Source: DATFVA01 sp963832355
GTDB lineage: Bacteria; Bacteroidota; Ignavibacteria; Ignavibacteriales; Ignavibacteriaceae
DNA: 64,000 nucleotides
Reading direction: 5' to 3'
Assembly: GCA_963832355.1 (NCBI GenBank)
Contig: CAWHTX010000009.1
Coordinates: 232,399 to 296,398 of the forward strand
In this document: piece after piece, positions 1-8,377 of the stretch
How the letters are laid out: every line of letters begins with the position of its first letter
Position numbering within the stretch: position 1 is the stretch's first letter
Notes under the pieces: generated by a model
The model's database searches: none
Seen by the model: the letters and a program-made list of their open reading frames with translations, nothing else
Told to the model about the DNA's origin: nothing
Position numbers and translations under genes: made by a program

Positions 1-2138
1 GAGAATTTGGAGCAGATGCTGTAGTAGGAAACTCACAAAGATTCGGTGTTCCGATGGGATATGGCGGACCTCATGCAGCTTTCTTCGCTACCCGGGATGA
101 GTACAAAAGAAGTATACCCGGCAGAATAATAGGAGCAACCATTGATGCCCAGGGAAACCTTGCCTTCAGGATGGCTCTGCAGACGAGAGAACAGCACATC
201 CGCAGGGAAAAAGCTACCAGCAACATCTGCACAGCCCAGGTACTGCTCGCCATAATGGCAGCTATGTATGCGGTTTATCATGGCCCGAAGGGAATAAAGG
301 CTATCGCAGAAAGGATACATAAATTAACCGTTTTCCTTGATTCTTCTCTAAAGAAACTGGGTTACACGCAGGTTAATGAAAATTATTTTGATACTTTGAA
401 GGTAGACTTTCCAGGTGATAATACGAGCAAAGTTAAAGAAATCAGGAAGGAAGCAGAGAATCAGAAAATAAATTTCAGATACTTCCCGGATAATTCCATA
501 GGTATCTCGATCGGAGAACCTGCTGATCTTGAAGATATAATCGAAATCATCAATATCTTTGCTAAGGTCACAGGTAAGGAGATAGATGCATCCTCACTTA
601 AAAAAGAAGCTTCAGAAATAAATTCTGATTACAGCGGTAATTTTAAGAGAACGACCGGATACCTGACTCACCCGGTATTCAATACTTATCGTTCCGAAAC
701 CGAGATGCTCAGGTATATGAAGAGTCTTGAAAACAAAGATCTTTCGCTTACGCACTCGATGATACCTCTCGGTTCCTGTACAATGAAACTGAACGCGACA
801 ACAGAGATGCTGCCTATAACATGGCCTGAGTTCAGTAAGATACATCCATTTGCTCCTCTAAATCAGACAGAAGGTTACAAGCAGCTCTTTAAGGAACTTG
901 AAGATCAGCTTGCTAAAATAACAGGCTTTGCGGCTGTATCACTGCAGCCTAACAGCGGTGCACAGGGAGAGTATTCAGGACTAATGGTGATAAGAGAATA
1001 TCATAAAAACAGAGGGGAGGGACACAGGAATGTAGTGATAATCCCATCCTCTGCACACGGTACAAATCCTGCCAGTGCCGTTATGGCCGGAATGAAAGTA
1101 GTTGTGGCAAACTGCGATGCAAAAGGCAATGTTGATGTTGAAGACCTCAGGAAGAAAGCGGAAGCAAATAAAGAAAATCTTTCCGCGCTGATGGTTACAT
1201 ATCCCTCAACGCACGGTGTGTTTGAAGAGAAGATCCGTGAGATATGTGAAATAATACATAAAAATGGCGGGCAGGTATATATGGACGGTGCTAATATGAA
1301 TGCACAGGTTGGATTGACAAGTCCCGCTAATATCGGAGCCGATGTCTGTCATCTCAATCTGCACAAAACTTTTTGTATACCTCACGGCGGCGGGGGACCG
1401 GGAATGGGACCTATCGCCTGCGCCGAACATCTTGTGCCGTTCCTTCCGGAGCACCCGGTAGTGAACCTGGGACATCAGCATGGTATAACGGCTGTTTCGT
1501 CTGCTCCCTGGGGTAGCGCGGATATCCTTGTTATATCGTATGCTTATATTAAAATGATGGGAACCGAAGCCCTGACAAAAGCCTCCGAAGCTGCTATATT
1601 AAATGCCAATTATATAAAAGCCAGGCTCGAACCCTACTTTAAGGTATTATATACAGGAACAAAGGGGAGAGTTGCTCACGAACTTATATTCGATATGAGA
1701 AACTTCAAGAACACGGCTAAAATAGAAGTTGAAGATATAGCCAAAAGAATGATGGATTATGGGTATCATGCACCTACAGTTTCATTCCCTGTTGCCGGAA
1801 CACTTATGGTGGAACCGACAGAAAGCGAGTCGAAATCAGAACTGGACAGGTTTTGCGAGGTAATGATCTCGATCAGGGAAGAAATTAAAGAAATAGAAGA
1901 AGGCAGATCAGATCAGACGGATAATGTACTGAAAAATGCTCCCCATACTCTTAACGTATTAATATCAAACGAATGGAATCACCCCTATACTCGTGAAAAA
2001 GCTGCCTACCCGGTGGAATGGACCAGGAAGAACAAATTCTGGCCGTCTGTCGGCAGGGTTAACAGCGCTTATGGCGACAGAAACCTTGTATGCAGCTGTA
2101 ATCCTATTGCAGATTATATAGAAGAACCAGTTTCCTGA
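1..2138 (+). CDS. gcvP: Glycine dehydrogenase (decarboxylating), P-protein, 5' end cut by window
   Basis: P-protein of the glycine cleavage system: PLP-dependent decarboxylation of glycine with transfer of aminomethyl to the H-protein lipoyl arm, in the cytoplasm. The frame is open from base 3, before the first internal ATG at 54, so the gene begins outside the window and about 710 residues of a roughly 950-residue protein are visible. The PLP-binding segment is present as HKTFCIPHGGGGPG, with the Schiff-base lysine at 1365-1367. The second half carries the typical SLTHSMIPLGSCTMKLN and SAHGTNPASA segments. A strong terminator follows. Nothing unusual apart from the window truncation. Confidence 0.97.
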   Translation, partial: EFGADAVVGNSQRFGVPMGYGGPHAAFFATRDEYKRSIPGRIIGATIDAQGNLAFRMALQTREQHIRREKATSNICTAQVLLAIMAAMYAVYHGPKGIKAIAERIHKLTVFLDSSLKKLGYTQVNENYFDTLKVDFPGDNTSKVKEIRKEAENQKINFRYFPDNSIGISIGEPADLEDIIEIINIFAKVTGKEIDASSLKKEASEINSDYSGNFKRTTGYLTHPVFNTYRSETEMLRYMKSLENKDLSLTHSMIPLGSCTMKLNATTEMLPITWPEFSKIHPFAPLNQTEGYKQLFKELEDQLAKITGFAAVSLQPNSGAQGEYSGLMVIREYHKNRGEGHRNVVIIPSSAHGTNPASAVMAGMKVVVANCDAKGNVDVEDLRKKAEANKENLSALMVTYPSTHGVFEEKIREICEIIHKNGGQVYMDGANMNAQVGLTSPANIGADVCHLNLHKTFCIPHGGGGPGMGPIACAEHLVPFLPEHPVVNLGHQHGITAVSSAPWGSADILVISYAYIKMMGTEALTKASEAAILNANYIKARLEPYFKVLYTGTKGRVAHELIFDMRNFKNTAKIEVEDIAKRMMDYGYHAPTVSFPVAGTLMVEPTESESKSELDRFCEVMISIREEIKEIEEGRSDQTDNVLKNAPHTLNVLISNEWNHPYTREKAAYPVEWTRKNKFWPSVGRVNSAYGDRNLVCSCNPIADYIEEPVS

Positions 2139-2157
2139 TTTCGTTAATCTTTACACT

Positions 2158-2201
2158 ACGGTTCGCAGGGACAGATTTGTTTAAGCGAACCGTTTTTTTT
2201 T
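2158..2201 (+). terminator. Rho-independent terminator after gcvP
   Basis: Perfect 9-bp inverted repeat ACGGTTCGC (2158-2166) and GCGAACCGT (2185-2193), followed by an uninterrupted T run. It overlaps the first codons of the longest possible reading of the next gene. This argues that the next gene starts at 2216 and not at 2177. Confidence 0.85.
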
Positions 2202-2215
2202 ACAGAACTATCAAA

Positions 2216-3541
2216 ATGATTAAATATATCCTGTTATTTATTATAATAGCCCTGCGTCCGGCGTTTGGCCAGGAGCAGGATACTATTAAGTATCTGCAGG
2301 ATTACAGAGTCGTAATTGATTCTATTAAACTGGTTGGCAATGAAACGACGAAGGACTTCATAATATTAAGGGAATTAAACTTCTCCCCGGGCGATACATT
2401 AACACCCGTTCTGGCAAAATATAATCGCGACAGAATTTATAGTCTTGGAATATTTAATATAGTTGAAGTATACCCCGAAACCGTCAATAATAAAACCTAT
2501 GCAGTGATTAATGTTGAGGAAGGGTGGTATATTTATCCTGTCCCATTCCTGGAGATTAGGGAGAGCGACTGGAAAAAACTTTCCTATGGTGCGATTCTGG
2601 TTGTAAAGAATTTCCGTGGAAGGAATGAATCTATCTCGCTTAGCGGTGCATTCGGTTACAATCCTTTCCTGAGGTTGATGTATTATACTCCTTATTTGTT
2701 CCGTGAAAATGATATATTTTTTAATATATCAGCTTCTTACGGTACAGTAACCAACAAAAGCAGTAACGCCGCCGCTCTTCATGGATCGGATTTTGATCAG
2801 AAAACCATTACAGGGATGGTTGAAGCAGGGAAGAGGTTCGGCTTATTTCAGCGTGTTTCGCTTACAGCAGGTTATAGTTATGTTGAAACTCCCTTTTTCA
2901 TTAAAGGAATATCTGCATCTGATTCGAGGATAGATCATACCCCTTTTATTTCATTGGGATATTCGTATGATACAAGGGATCTAATCCAGTTTCCCAGGGA
3001 AGGACTGCTGGGGGCAGCTTCTTTTGAATTAAAAGGATTAGGCAATGATGGGATTAACTATAATATATTCAAATTAGATTTTCGTGAATACCGGCCTATT
3101 ATCGGTGATCTCCACGCCAAATGGAGATTTACTACCAGGGTAACGGGTGGAAAATTAGTTCCGTTTTACGATATGTCTTATATTGGGTTCGATGAAAGGA
3201 TCCGCGGTCATTACACCGAGCAGCTTGAAGGCAATAATTATTACCTGGGCTCTATGGAATTGTTTTATCCGATACTTAAAGACATTCATATCAATCTCGA
3301 TTTTGTGCCCCTTCTCCCAAAGTCCCTGCTTTCATATAGAGTTGCAATATACGCTGAACTGTTCGGGGATGCCGGTACAACTAAATTTAAAGGTGAATCA
3401 TTATCGATTAAGGATATAAGAAGTGGATACGGAGGCGGATTAACGCTTTTAATATTGCCTTATAATGTGGTGAGGTTTGAAGTGGGACTAGATGAATATC
3501 ATAACGCTGAATTTATACTTAATGTTGCAGTATCATTCTGA
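2216..3541 (+). CDS. Omp85/BamA-family outer-membrane protein with one POTRA domain
   Basis: Outer-membrane beta-barrel of the Omp85 superfamily. From the ATG at 2216 it has a signal peptide (MIKYILLFIIIALRPAFG), a single POTRA-like region (about residues 30-110, including IDSIKLVGNETTKDFIILREL) and a barrel of about 320 residues ending in an aromatic residue, IDs such as GYSYDTRDLIQFPREG being typical. At about 441 residues it is much shorter than BamA and resembles single-POTRA relatives whose substrates are unknown. A longer start at 2177 is rejected because it lies in the gcvP terminator. Only 8 bases separate it from rsmE, so it is probably first in an rsmE/rlpA-like operon. Confidence 0.8.
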   Translation: MIKYILLFIIIALRPAFGQEQDTIKYLQDYRVVIDSIKLVGNETTKDFIILRELNFSPGDTLTPVLAKYNRDRIYSLGIFNIVEVYPETVNNKTYAVINVEEGWYIYPVPFLEIRESDWKKLSYGAILVVKNFRGRNESISLSGAFGYNPFLRLMYYTPYLFRENDIFFNISASYGTVTNKSSNAAALHGSDFDQKTITGMVEAGKRFGLFQRVSLTAGYSYVETPFFIKGISASDSRIDHTPFISLGYSYDTRDLIQFPREGLLGAASFELKGLGNDGINYNIFKLDFREYRPIIGDLHAKWRFTTRVTGGKLVPFYDMSYIGFDERIRGHYTEQLEGNNYYLGSMELFYPILKDIHINLDFVPLLPKSLLSYRVAIYAELFGDAGTTKFKGESLSIKDIRSGYGGGLTLLILPYNVVRFEVGLDEYHNAEFILNVAVSF

Positions 3542-3549
3542 CAAAGGAA

Positions 3550-4245
3550 ATGCAAAAGCTCAAAGACATAGAACTTTATTATTCTCCGATTCCCCTGAAC
3601 AGAGATAACTTGATCCTGGCTGAAAAGGATGAATTGAACCATATCCTCAGGGTTATGAGACACAAAGAAGGGGATGAAATTTACATAACAGACGGCAGGG
3701 GACGTATATACAAAACGACAATTCTTTCTTTAACCGGTGAAAGACTGACGGCTCAGCTGTTAGAGGAGTATGAATATGAGGATAAAAATAAGAACCTTAT
3801 ATTCTGCATCCCCAGGCTGAAAAGTGCGGAACGCATGGAAACTGCCCTGGAAAAGTGTGCTGAGCTGGGGATAACCAATTTTATTATCTTTGATTCGAAA
3901 AGGACAATGCCAAGAGGAAATAAATCAACCCGCTGGGAGAAAATACTTCTCTCTGCGATGAAGCAGTCATTACGAAGTTTTCTCCCTCAGCTTAGAACGG
4001 GCGGCAGACTGAATGAACTCGCTGCTGCTGAAGGAAATAAGATACTTTTTGTACAGGACTCCGACAGAGATTTTAATAAGAGTGTAGTCTGCGGGAATGA
4101 GAAAACTTATTTTATATTCGGACCGGAGGGAGATTTTACAGAAGAAGAAAAGAAACTCTTTCAAAATGCAGATTTTTATAACCTGGGAGAAAACAGACTC
4201 AGGAGTGAGACTGCGATTATAAAATGTGCGTCGATATTATCATGA
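3550..4245 (+). CDS. rsmE: 16S rRNA m3U1498 methyltransferase RsmE
   Basis: SPOUT-class methyltransferase that methylates N3 of U1498 in 16S rRNA with S-adenosylmethionine. The N-terminal PUA-like segment (about residues 15-70, with HILRVMRHKEGDEIYITDG) is followed by the SPOUT knot. The AdoMet-binding signatures FGPEGDFTEEE and LGENRLRSETA are near the C-terminus. Length 231 residues is normal. The stop codon overlaps the ATG of the next gene (ATGA at 4242-4245), indicating translational coupling. Confidence 0.93.
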   Translation: MQKLKDIELYYSPIPLNRDNLILAEKDELNHILRVMRHKEGDEIYITDGRGRIYKTTILSLTGERLTAQLLEEYEYEDKNKNLIFCIPRLKSAERMETALEKCAELGITNFIIFDSKRTMPRGNKSTRWEKILLSAMKQSLRSFLPQLRTGGRLNELAAAEGNKILFVQDSDRDFNKSVVCGNEKTYFIFGPEGDFTEEEKKLFQNADFYNLGENRLRSETAIIKCASILS

Positions 4246-4715
4246 AAATAATTTATCAGATATCAATTGTATTAGTACTCATGTTTACATTAGTATCCTG
4301 TGCATCAAGTACAAGGTTCCCGAGCAGACATTCAGATGGTAATACGAGCAGTGGAACAGAAACGAGATCTGAGGATAATAAAACGGTAGATAATGATGCG
4401 AAAGTTCTTGAATCACGGGTCGGTGTTGCATCCTATTATTCAGACAAGTTTGAGGGAAGAAAGACATCAAACGGGGAGGTATTCAGTCAGGATAAATTAA
4501 CTGCGGCACATCCTTCATACAGTTTTGGAACCATAGTCAGGGTAAAGAACCTGAAGAACCGGAAGACGGTCATTGTCAGGATAAATGACAGGATGACTAA
4601 CCTTAACGGAAGGATTATTGATCTCTCTAAGAAAGCAGCGGAAGAACTTGATATGGTAACCAGCGGCATCGCAAAAGTCCAGGTAGATGTATTGAGATGG
4701 GGAGATTCGCAATAG
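4242..4715 (+). CDS. rlpA: RlpA-like septal-ring lytic transglycosylase lipoprotein
   Basis: Putative peptidoglycan lytic transglycosylase with a double-psi beta-barrel. The start at 4242 overlaps the rsmE stop. It gives a lipoprotein signal ending in the lipobox LVSC (about residue 20), followed by a Ser/Thr/Asn-rich linker. The RlpA core is recognisable from GVASYYSDKFEGRKTSNGE, through LTAAHPSYSFGTIVRVKN, to VRINDR and GRIIDLSKKAAEEL. There is no C-terminal SPOR domain, so it is a short version. It acts at the outer-membrane/periplasm interface. Confidence 0.85.
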   Translation: MKIIYQISIVLVLMFTLVSCASSTRFPSRHSDGNTSSGTETRSEDNKTVDNDAKVLESRVGVASYYSDKFEGRKTSNGEVFSQDKLTAAHPSYSFGTIVRVKNLKNRKTVIVRINDRMTNLNGRIIDLSKKAAEELDMVTSGIAKVQVDVLRWGDSQ

Positions 4716-4789
4716 CATACACGCATAGATAATTTGGACTTTTCCAACCTTTTCCTATCCGATTAATTATAAATGTTTAGCAGCTATTT

Positions 4790-4872
4790 AAAAAAAACAA
4801 CCCAGTGTTGGGGAAACACTGGGTGCGATCCGTTTACCATCAAAGGGCAGGGGAGGACCCTTTGAAAGGATC
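4790..4872 (-). other. Structured intergenic element between convergent genes, possible small RNA or second terminator
   Basis: Two stable stems lie close together. ACCCAGTGTT (4800-4809) pairs with AACACTGGGT (4815-4824). TCAAAGGG (4840-4847) pairs with CCCTTTGA (4858-4865), enclosed by GATCC (4827-4831) and GGATC (4868-4872). Read on the minus strand, the first stem is followed by eight or nine T (the A run 4790-4798), as in a terminator. The element lies beyond the terminator of the minus-strand TonB receptor gene, so it may end a short separate transcript. Function unknown. Confidence 0.4.
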
Positions 4873-4952
4873 AAAAGTTGTAATTTTTTTTAATAGACTA
4901 AAATAATATTAACTACGGATTAAGTAAACCCCCTTATAAAAATTTGTGATAT

Positions 4953-4986
4953 AAAAAGGAGCTGCCCATATAATATAGGCAGCTCC
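4953..4986 (-). terminator. Rho-independent terminator of the TonB receptor gene
   Basis: Minus-strand hairpin: GGAGCTGCC (4958-4966) and GGCAGCTCC (4978-4986) form a perfect 9-bp stem. On the minus strand it is followed by five T. It lies just after the stop codon of the receptor gene. Confidence 0.85.
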
Positions 4987-4995
4987 CTGAAGATT

Positions 4996-7698
4996 TTATA
5001 ATCTTACAGTGAATCCTAAATTAAATGTTCTGGGTAATCCCATAAATACTTCAGCATCATCTGCTTTGTGATTCTTGCCATCAACAGTCCATGCATTATA
5101 AGCACTGTTGTCCGTTGCATCCTGAACATATAATGTATTAGTAAGATTGAAAACATGAGCAAATATTGATAGTTCAAGGCGGTCAATATTGACTGGAATT
5201 CTGTAAGAGAAATGTAAATCGAGAAGATTATAACTGAGTGTCTTCCAGCTCTGAGCATTATCATTTGCATCAGTTCTGGTTAATGGATCCCAATCTGCAT
5301 AATAATTAGCATAGTATCTCCAGACTAACTGTAACTGCATATCAGGAATCGGGAAGACTGAAAATCCGGCAGCGAATTGAGTCTGTGGAGAATCACCCAC
5401 TTTTATTCCATCCAGATAAACTGTAAATGTCGAATCCTGAACTCCGCCGGAAGAATAGTTTTTATAGTCAGCATGAGGGTTATTAGTTGTTTTCCAGTTT
5501 CCAAGCGAAAAAGCAGCATCTAACCTGGCATAACGTAAAGGCTGAAAAGCAGTTGATAATTCGATTCCGCTATGTAATGAATTCAAACCCGTGACAACCA
5601 CTAATCCTTCACTGCCCTCTAACTGGTAATCATTTTTTGTAACTGTTCTTTCTTTCCATATTGTGTAATAGTAATTACCGCTTATCGTCCATATTCTGTC
5701 CAACAGGCTTAAATTTACACCACCCTCGAATGATAAGAAGTTTTCATTTTTCGGATTTGGGATTAACTCCGAAGTTGCATCATTAATTACTGCATCGAAA
5801 AGTGGAACTTTGGATACATAACCTGCGTTACCATAGATATCAATATTTTCTGTTGCGCGATAGCTTAACCCTCCCTTGAACTGATATCCGGTTATATTAT
5901 CTGATTCAAGTTTCAACTCTGAACCTGATCCATCTTTCTTAAAATGATTTGTATGATCGTATTTGATCATTGATACAGCTGCAGTTGCATATGCTGTATA
6001 TTTATCTTCAACGTATTCCCCCTGGCCGTAAAGCCCGTACCAGTTAACTGTGTTTGTGAAATTATAGTCTATCTTGTTGCCGAGTCCTTTATAATAATTT
6101 GCAGGACTGTCGAACTCATTATCAGTAAACATATAGAAATCACCGCCTAATAAATCTCTAACTTCACGGTAATGATCTATTTCTGCGGTTCTCCAGTCTA
6201 AACCAAACGAACTTGTGAAGTTCTTTGAGAACTTAATATAAGTTTTTGCAATCGCACCTACAGTCCACTGGTTGTTTACACTGTTTCTCAGTATTCCTCT
6301 TGATAACTTAATTACTCTGCCATCATCAAGAGTATCGAGATTAGCTTCATTCCTGGCAATAGTTGCACCCCAGTCAGGGACTCTTTGCAGCAGTGAGTAA
6401 TTATAAACAAGGCTGCCAAATGTACCAGAACCACCGCCGGTACCACCGGAATAATAAACTGTAGTATAAAGACTCATTTTATCTGCTAACTGAGAGTACC
6501 AGTTAAGATTTACGACAGGTTTATGATAATAATTCTCCCTTTCCATTATAAAATTCGGTGAATATCTGGCGTCTCTCATGGTATTCCAATATTGCTTTCC
6601 GTTATATTCCGGACTAACAGAATTCCAGTTTGAATTGTAAAGTATTCCTTGTTCAGCCAAACGGGGATCATTAAGAGCTTCCTGACTATATCCGACCATT
6701 TTGGCATATTCATGACTGAATTCAGCTATATTTAATCTGTATGTCCTTTGTCCGTGTCTCTGAGGAGCTCCGTTAGCATATAATTCAAGTACATTTTTAT
6801 CATTTATTCTGTAAGAAGCCCCCAGGTAGTATGCCCAGGCTTCTGTCCATGTCTTGTCAACAACACCATCTCCGACTTTTCTGACTCCGCCGATAGTCAA
6901 TGCAAATTTCTCACCTATCATCCCGGAATTCAGGAAAAATGTATTTTTTGAAAATGATCCGCTTCCGATTTCATTTTTATAAAGAAATCCGGCTTTTTGT
7001 TTGGTTGGATCGGTAATAATATTCATCGTCCCACCAATTGAGGGGGTAGCCAGGTTAATAGCGGTCAAACCTCTCTGTACCTGAATGGAGGATGTTGCAT
7101 CACCTACGCCATCCCAGTTAGACCAATAAACCCATCCGTTTTCCATATCATTAATCGGTACACCATTTATCATTATCGCGATATTCCTTTGATTAAATCC
7201 ACGTATGTTGATTCGTGAATCACCGGCTCCGCCTCCATTATCTGTTGCATAAACTGATGGGATAGTATTTAGCACCAGGGGAATATCTCTGGATCCAAGT
7301 CGTTCCTCAATTTGTCTCTTGTCAAGATCAGTAAAAGCCACTGGTGTTTCACGCTCTTTAGCTCTGTCGGCAATAACTTCAACATTTAATGTGAATTGAT
7401 AATCCAGCAGTGAGAAATTAACAGTGATATTTTTGTCAACTGTTATTTCTTTTTCGACTTTCTGATATCCTATATAGCTGCACATCAGTGTGTAATTCCC
7501 GGCTGACACATCGAGGGAATACCTGCCATTTTCATCAGTTGTGGTACCTTGGGTAGTACCCTTTAATACCAGATTGGCCCTGAATAATTTTTCTCCTGAA
7601 GTCCTGCTTTCAACTACTCCGGATATGGTATATTTCTGAGCGAAAGCTACAGTAGAGAAGAGAATTGCTAGGATCAGCAATTTGTACCAGTTTGTCAT
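4996..7698 (-). CDS. TonB-dependent receptor with carboxypeptidase-like N-terminal domain
   Basis: Outer-membrane active transporter, about 900 residues. After a signal peptide (ending near TVAFAQ) comes a carboxypeptidase-regulatory-like beta-sandwich (GVVESRTSGEKLFRANLVLKG, then TDENGRYSLDV). The plug domain follows (INIRGFNQRNIAIMINGVP, GGTMNIITDP). A large barrel ends in FNLGFTVRL. The ATG at 7698 is preferred over 7713 because GGAGGA lies eight bases upstream of it and the longer start would overlap that site. There is no SusD-like partner nearby, so it is not a typical Sus pair. The substrate cannot be told. It is monocistronic with its own terminator. Confidence 0.9.
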   Translation of the reverse strand: MTNWYKLLILAILFSTVAFAQKYTISGVVESRTSGEKLFRANLVLKGTTQGTTTDENGRYSLDVSAGNYTLMCSYIGYQKVEKEITVDKNITVNFSLLDYQFTLNVEVIADRAKERETPVAFTDLDKRQIEERLGSRDIPLVLNTIPSVYATDNGGGAGDSRINIRGFNQRNIAIMINGVPINDMENGWVYWSNWDGVGDATSSIQVQRGLTAINLATPSIGGTMNIITDPTKQKAGFLYKNEIGSGSFSKNTFFLNSGMIGEKFALTIGGVRKVGDGVVDKTWTEAWAYYLGASYRINDKNVLELYANGAPQRHGQRTYRLNIAEFSHEYAKMVGYSQEALNDPRLAEQGILYNSNWNSVSPEYNGKQYWNTMRDARYSPNFIMERENYYHKPVVNLNWYSQLADKMSLYTTVYYSGGTGGGSGTFGSLVYNYSLLQRVPDWGATIARNEANLDTLDDGRVIKLSRGILRNSVNNQWTVGAIAKTYIKFSKNFTSSFGLDWRTAEIDHYREVRDLLGGDFYMFTDNEFDSPANYYKGLGNKIDYNFTNTVNWYGLYGQGEYVEDKYTAYATAAVSMIKYDHTNHFKKDGSGSELKLESDNITGYQFKGGLSYRATENIDIYGNAGYVSKVPLFDAVINDATSELIPNPKNENFLSFEGGVNLSLLDRIWTISGNYYYTIWKERTVTKNDYQLEGSEGLVVVTGLNSLHSGIELSTAFQPLRYARLDAAFSLGNWKTTNNPHADYKNYSSGGVQDSTFTVYLDGIKVGDSPQTQFAAGFSVFPIPDMQLQLVWRYYANYYADWDPLTRTDANDNAQSWKTLSYNLLDLHFSYRIPVNIDRLELSIFAHVFNLTNTLYVQDATDNSAYNAWTVDGKNHKADDAEVFMGLPRTFNLGFTVRL

Positions 7699-7916
7699 AA
7701 GACTGTCCTCCATACATAAATGAAAAGATTTTTTAATTTATCGGGCTGGGAAAAATCAAACTCCTCTTGAATATGATTTTATAATCCAAATATCTTACCT
7801 GAGGAATTCTTATGCAAATTAAATTATTATTAATTTCAAGGGGTATTGCTTTTCTCGAAAATTTATTAATTTAAACATTCTTTCGGTGGGGTGTTAATCG
7901 GATTGAAGCACTAAGT

Positions 7917-8246
7917 TCAGATATCTTTTCCTTCTGTTTTTACCTCTCTCAGAAAATCGGCTAATGCATCAGGTTCATTTCCTGCATAGGTACCGTAGGC
8001 ATCTATAAGAATCCCTTTTACACCCTCATCAGTTTCCATTGCATAAAGAACCGACATATCTCCTGGGTTTGATTCACCCTCAAACCTGTATACTTTTCTT
8101 ATTTTTACTTTATCGGGCGGCAGAACTATCCCGGTCTTTTTGGCAGTAAATCCTTTGTCAGTCATCTCAAAATCTTCATTGAAGCCTTTACTTCGTAAGT
8201 TTTCTGTTACCTGAGAGAGGGTTGTCATTTTATGTCCTGATTCCAT
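7917..8246 (-). CDS. Small conserved cytoplasmic protein of unknown function
   Basis: A 109-residue soluble protein. The pattern KVYRFEGESNPGDMSVLYAM then GVKGILIDAYGTYAG recalls a small family common in Bacteroidota whose members often carry the misleading name phosphoribosylpyrophosphate synthetase. No PRPP-synthase motif is present and the protein is far too short for that enzyme. A second start at 8228 also has a reasonable ribosome-binding site (CAGGAC), so the N-terminus is uncertain. It stands alone. Function unknown. Confidence 0.75.
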   Translation of the reverse strand: MESGHKMTTLSQVTENLRSKGFNEDFEMTDKGFTAKKTGIVLPPDKVKIRKVYRFEGESNPGDMSVLYAMETDEGVKGILIDAYGTYAGNEPDALADFLREVKTEGKDI

Positions 8247-8377
8247 ATCTTATTCCTTGCCTGTTTTTTTATAAAAGAATTTATAAACTTTGAAAAGATA
8301 AGTATTGCATCTAATCACACTTGGAATTGAAAGAGGATTATATTTGTTTTTTGAATTAGACAAAGAATGCCCTTAAA

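Noticed and set aside
4996..7698. SusC-like half of a SusC/SusD glycan uptake pair
   Set aside because: The carboxypeptidase-like domain is shared by other receptors, and neither neighbour is a SusD-like lipoprotein.
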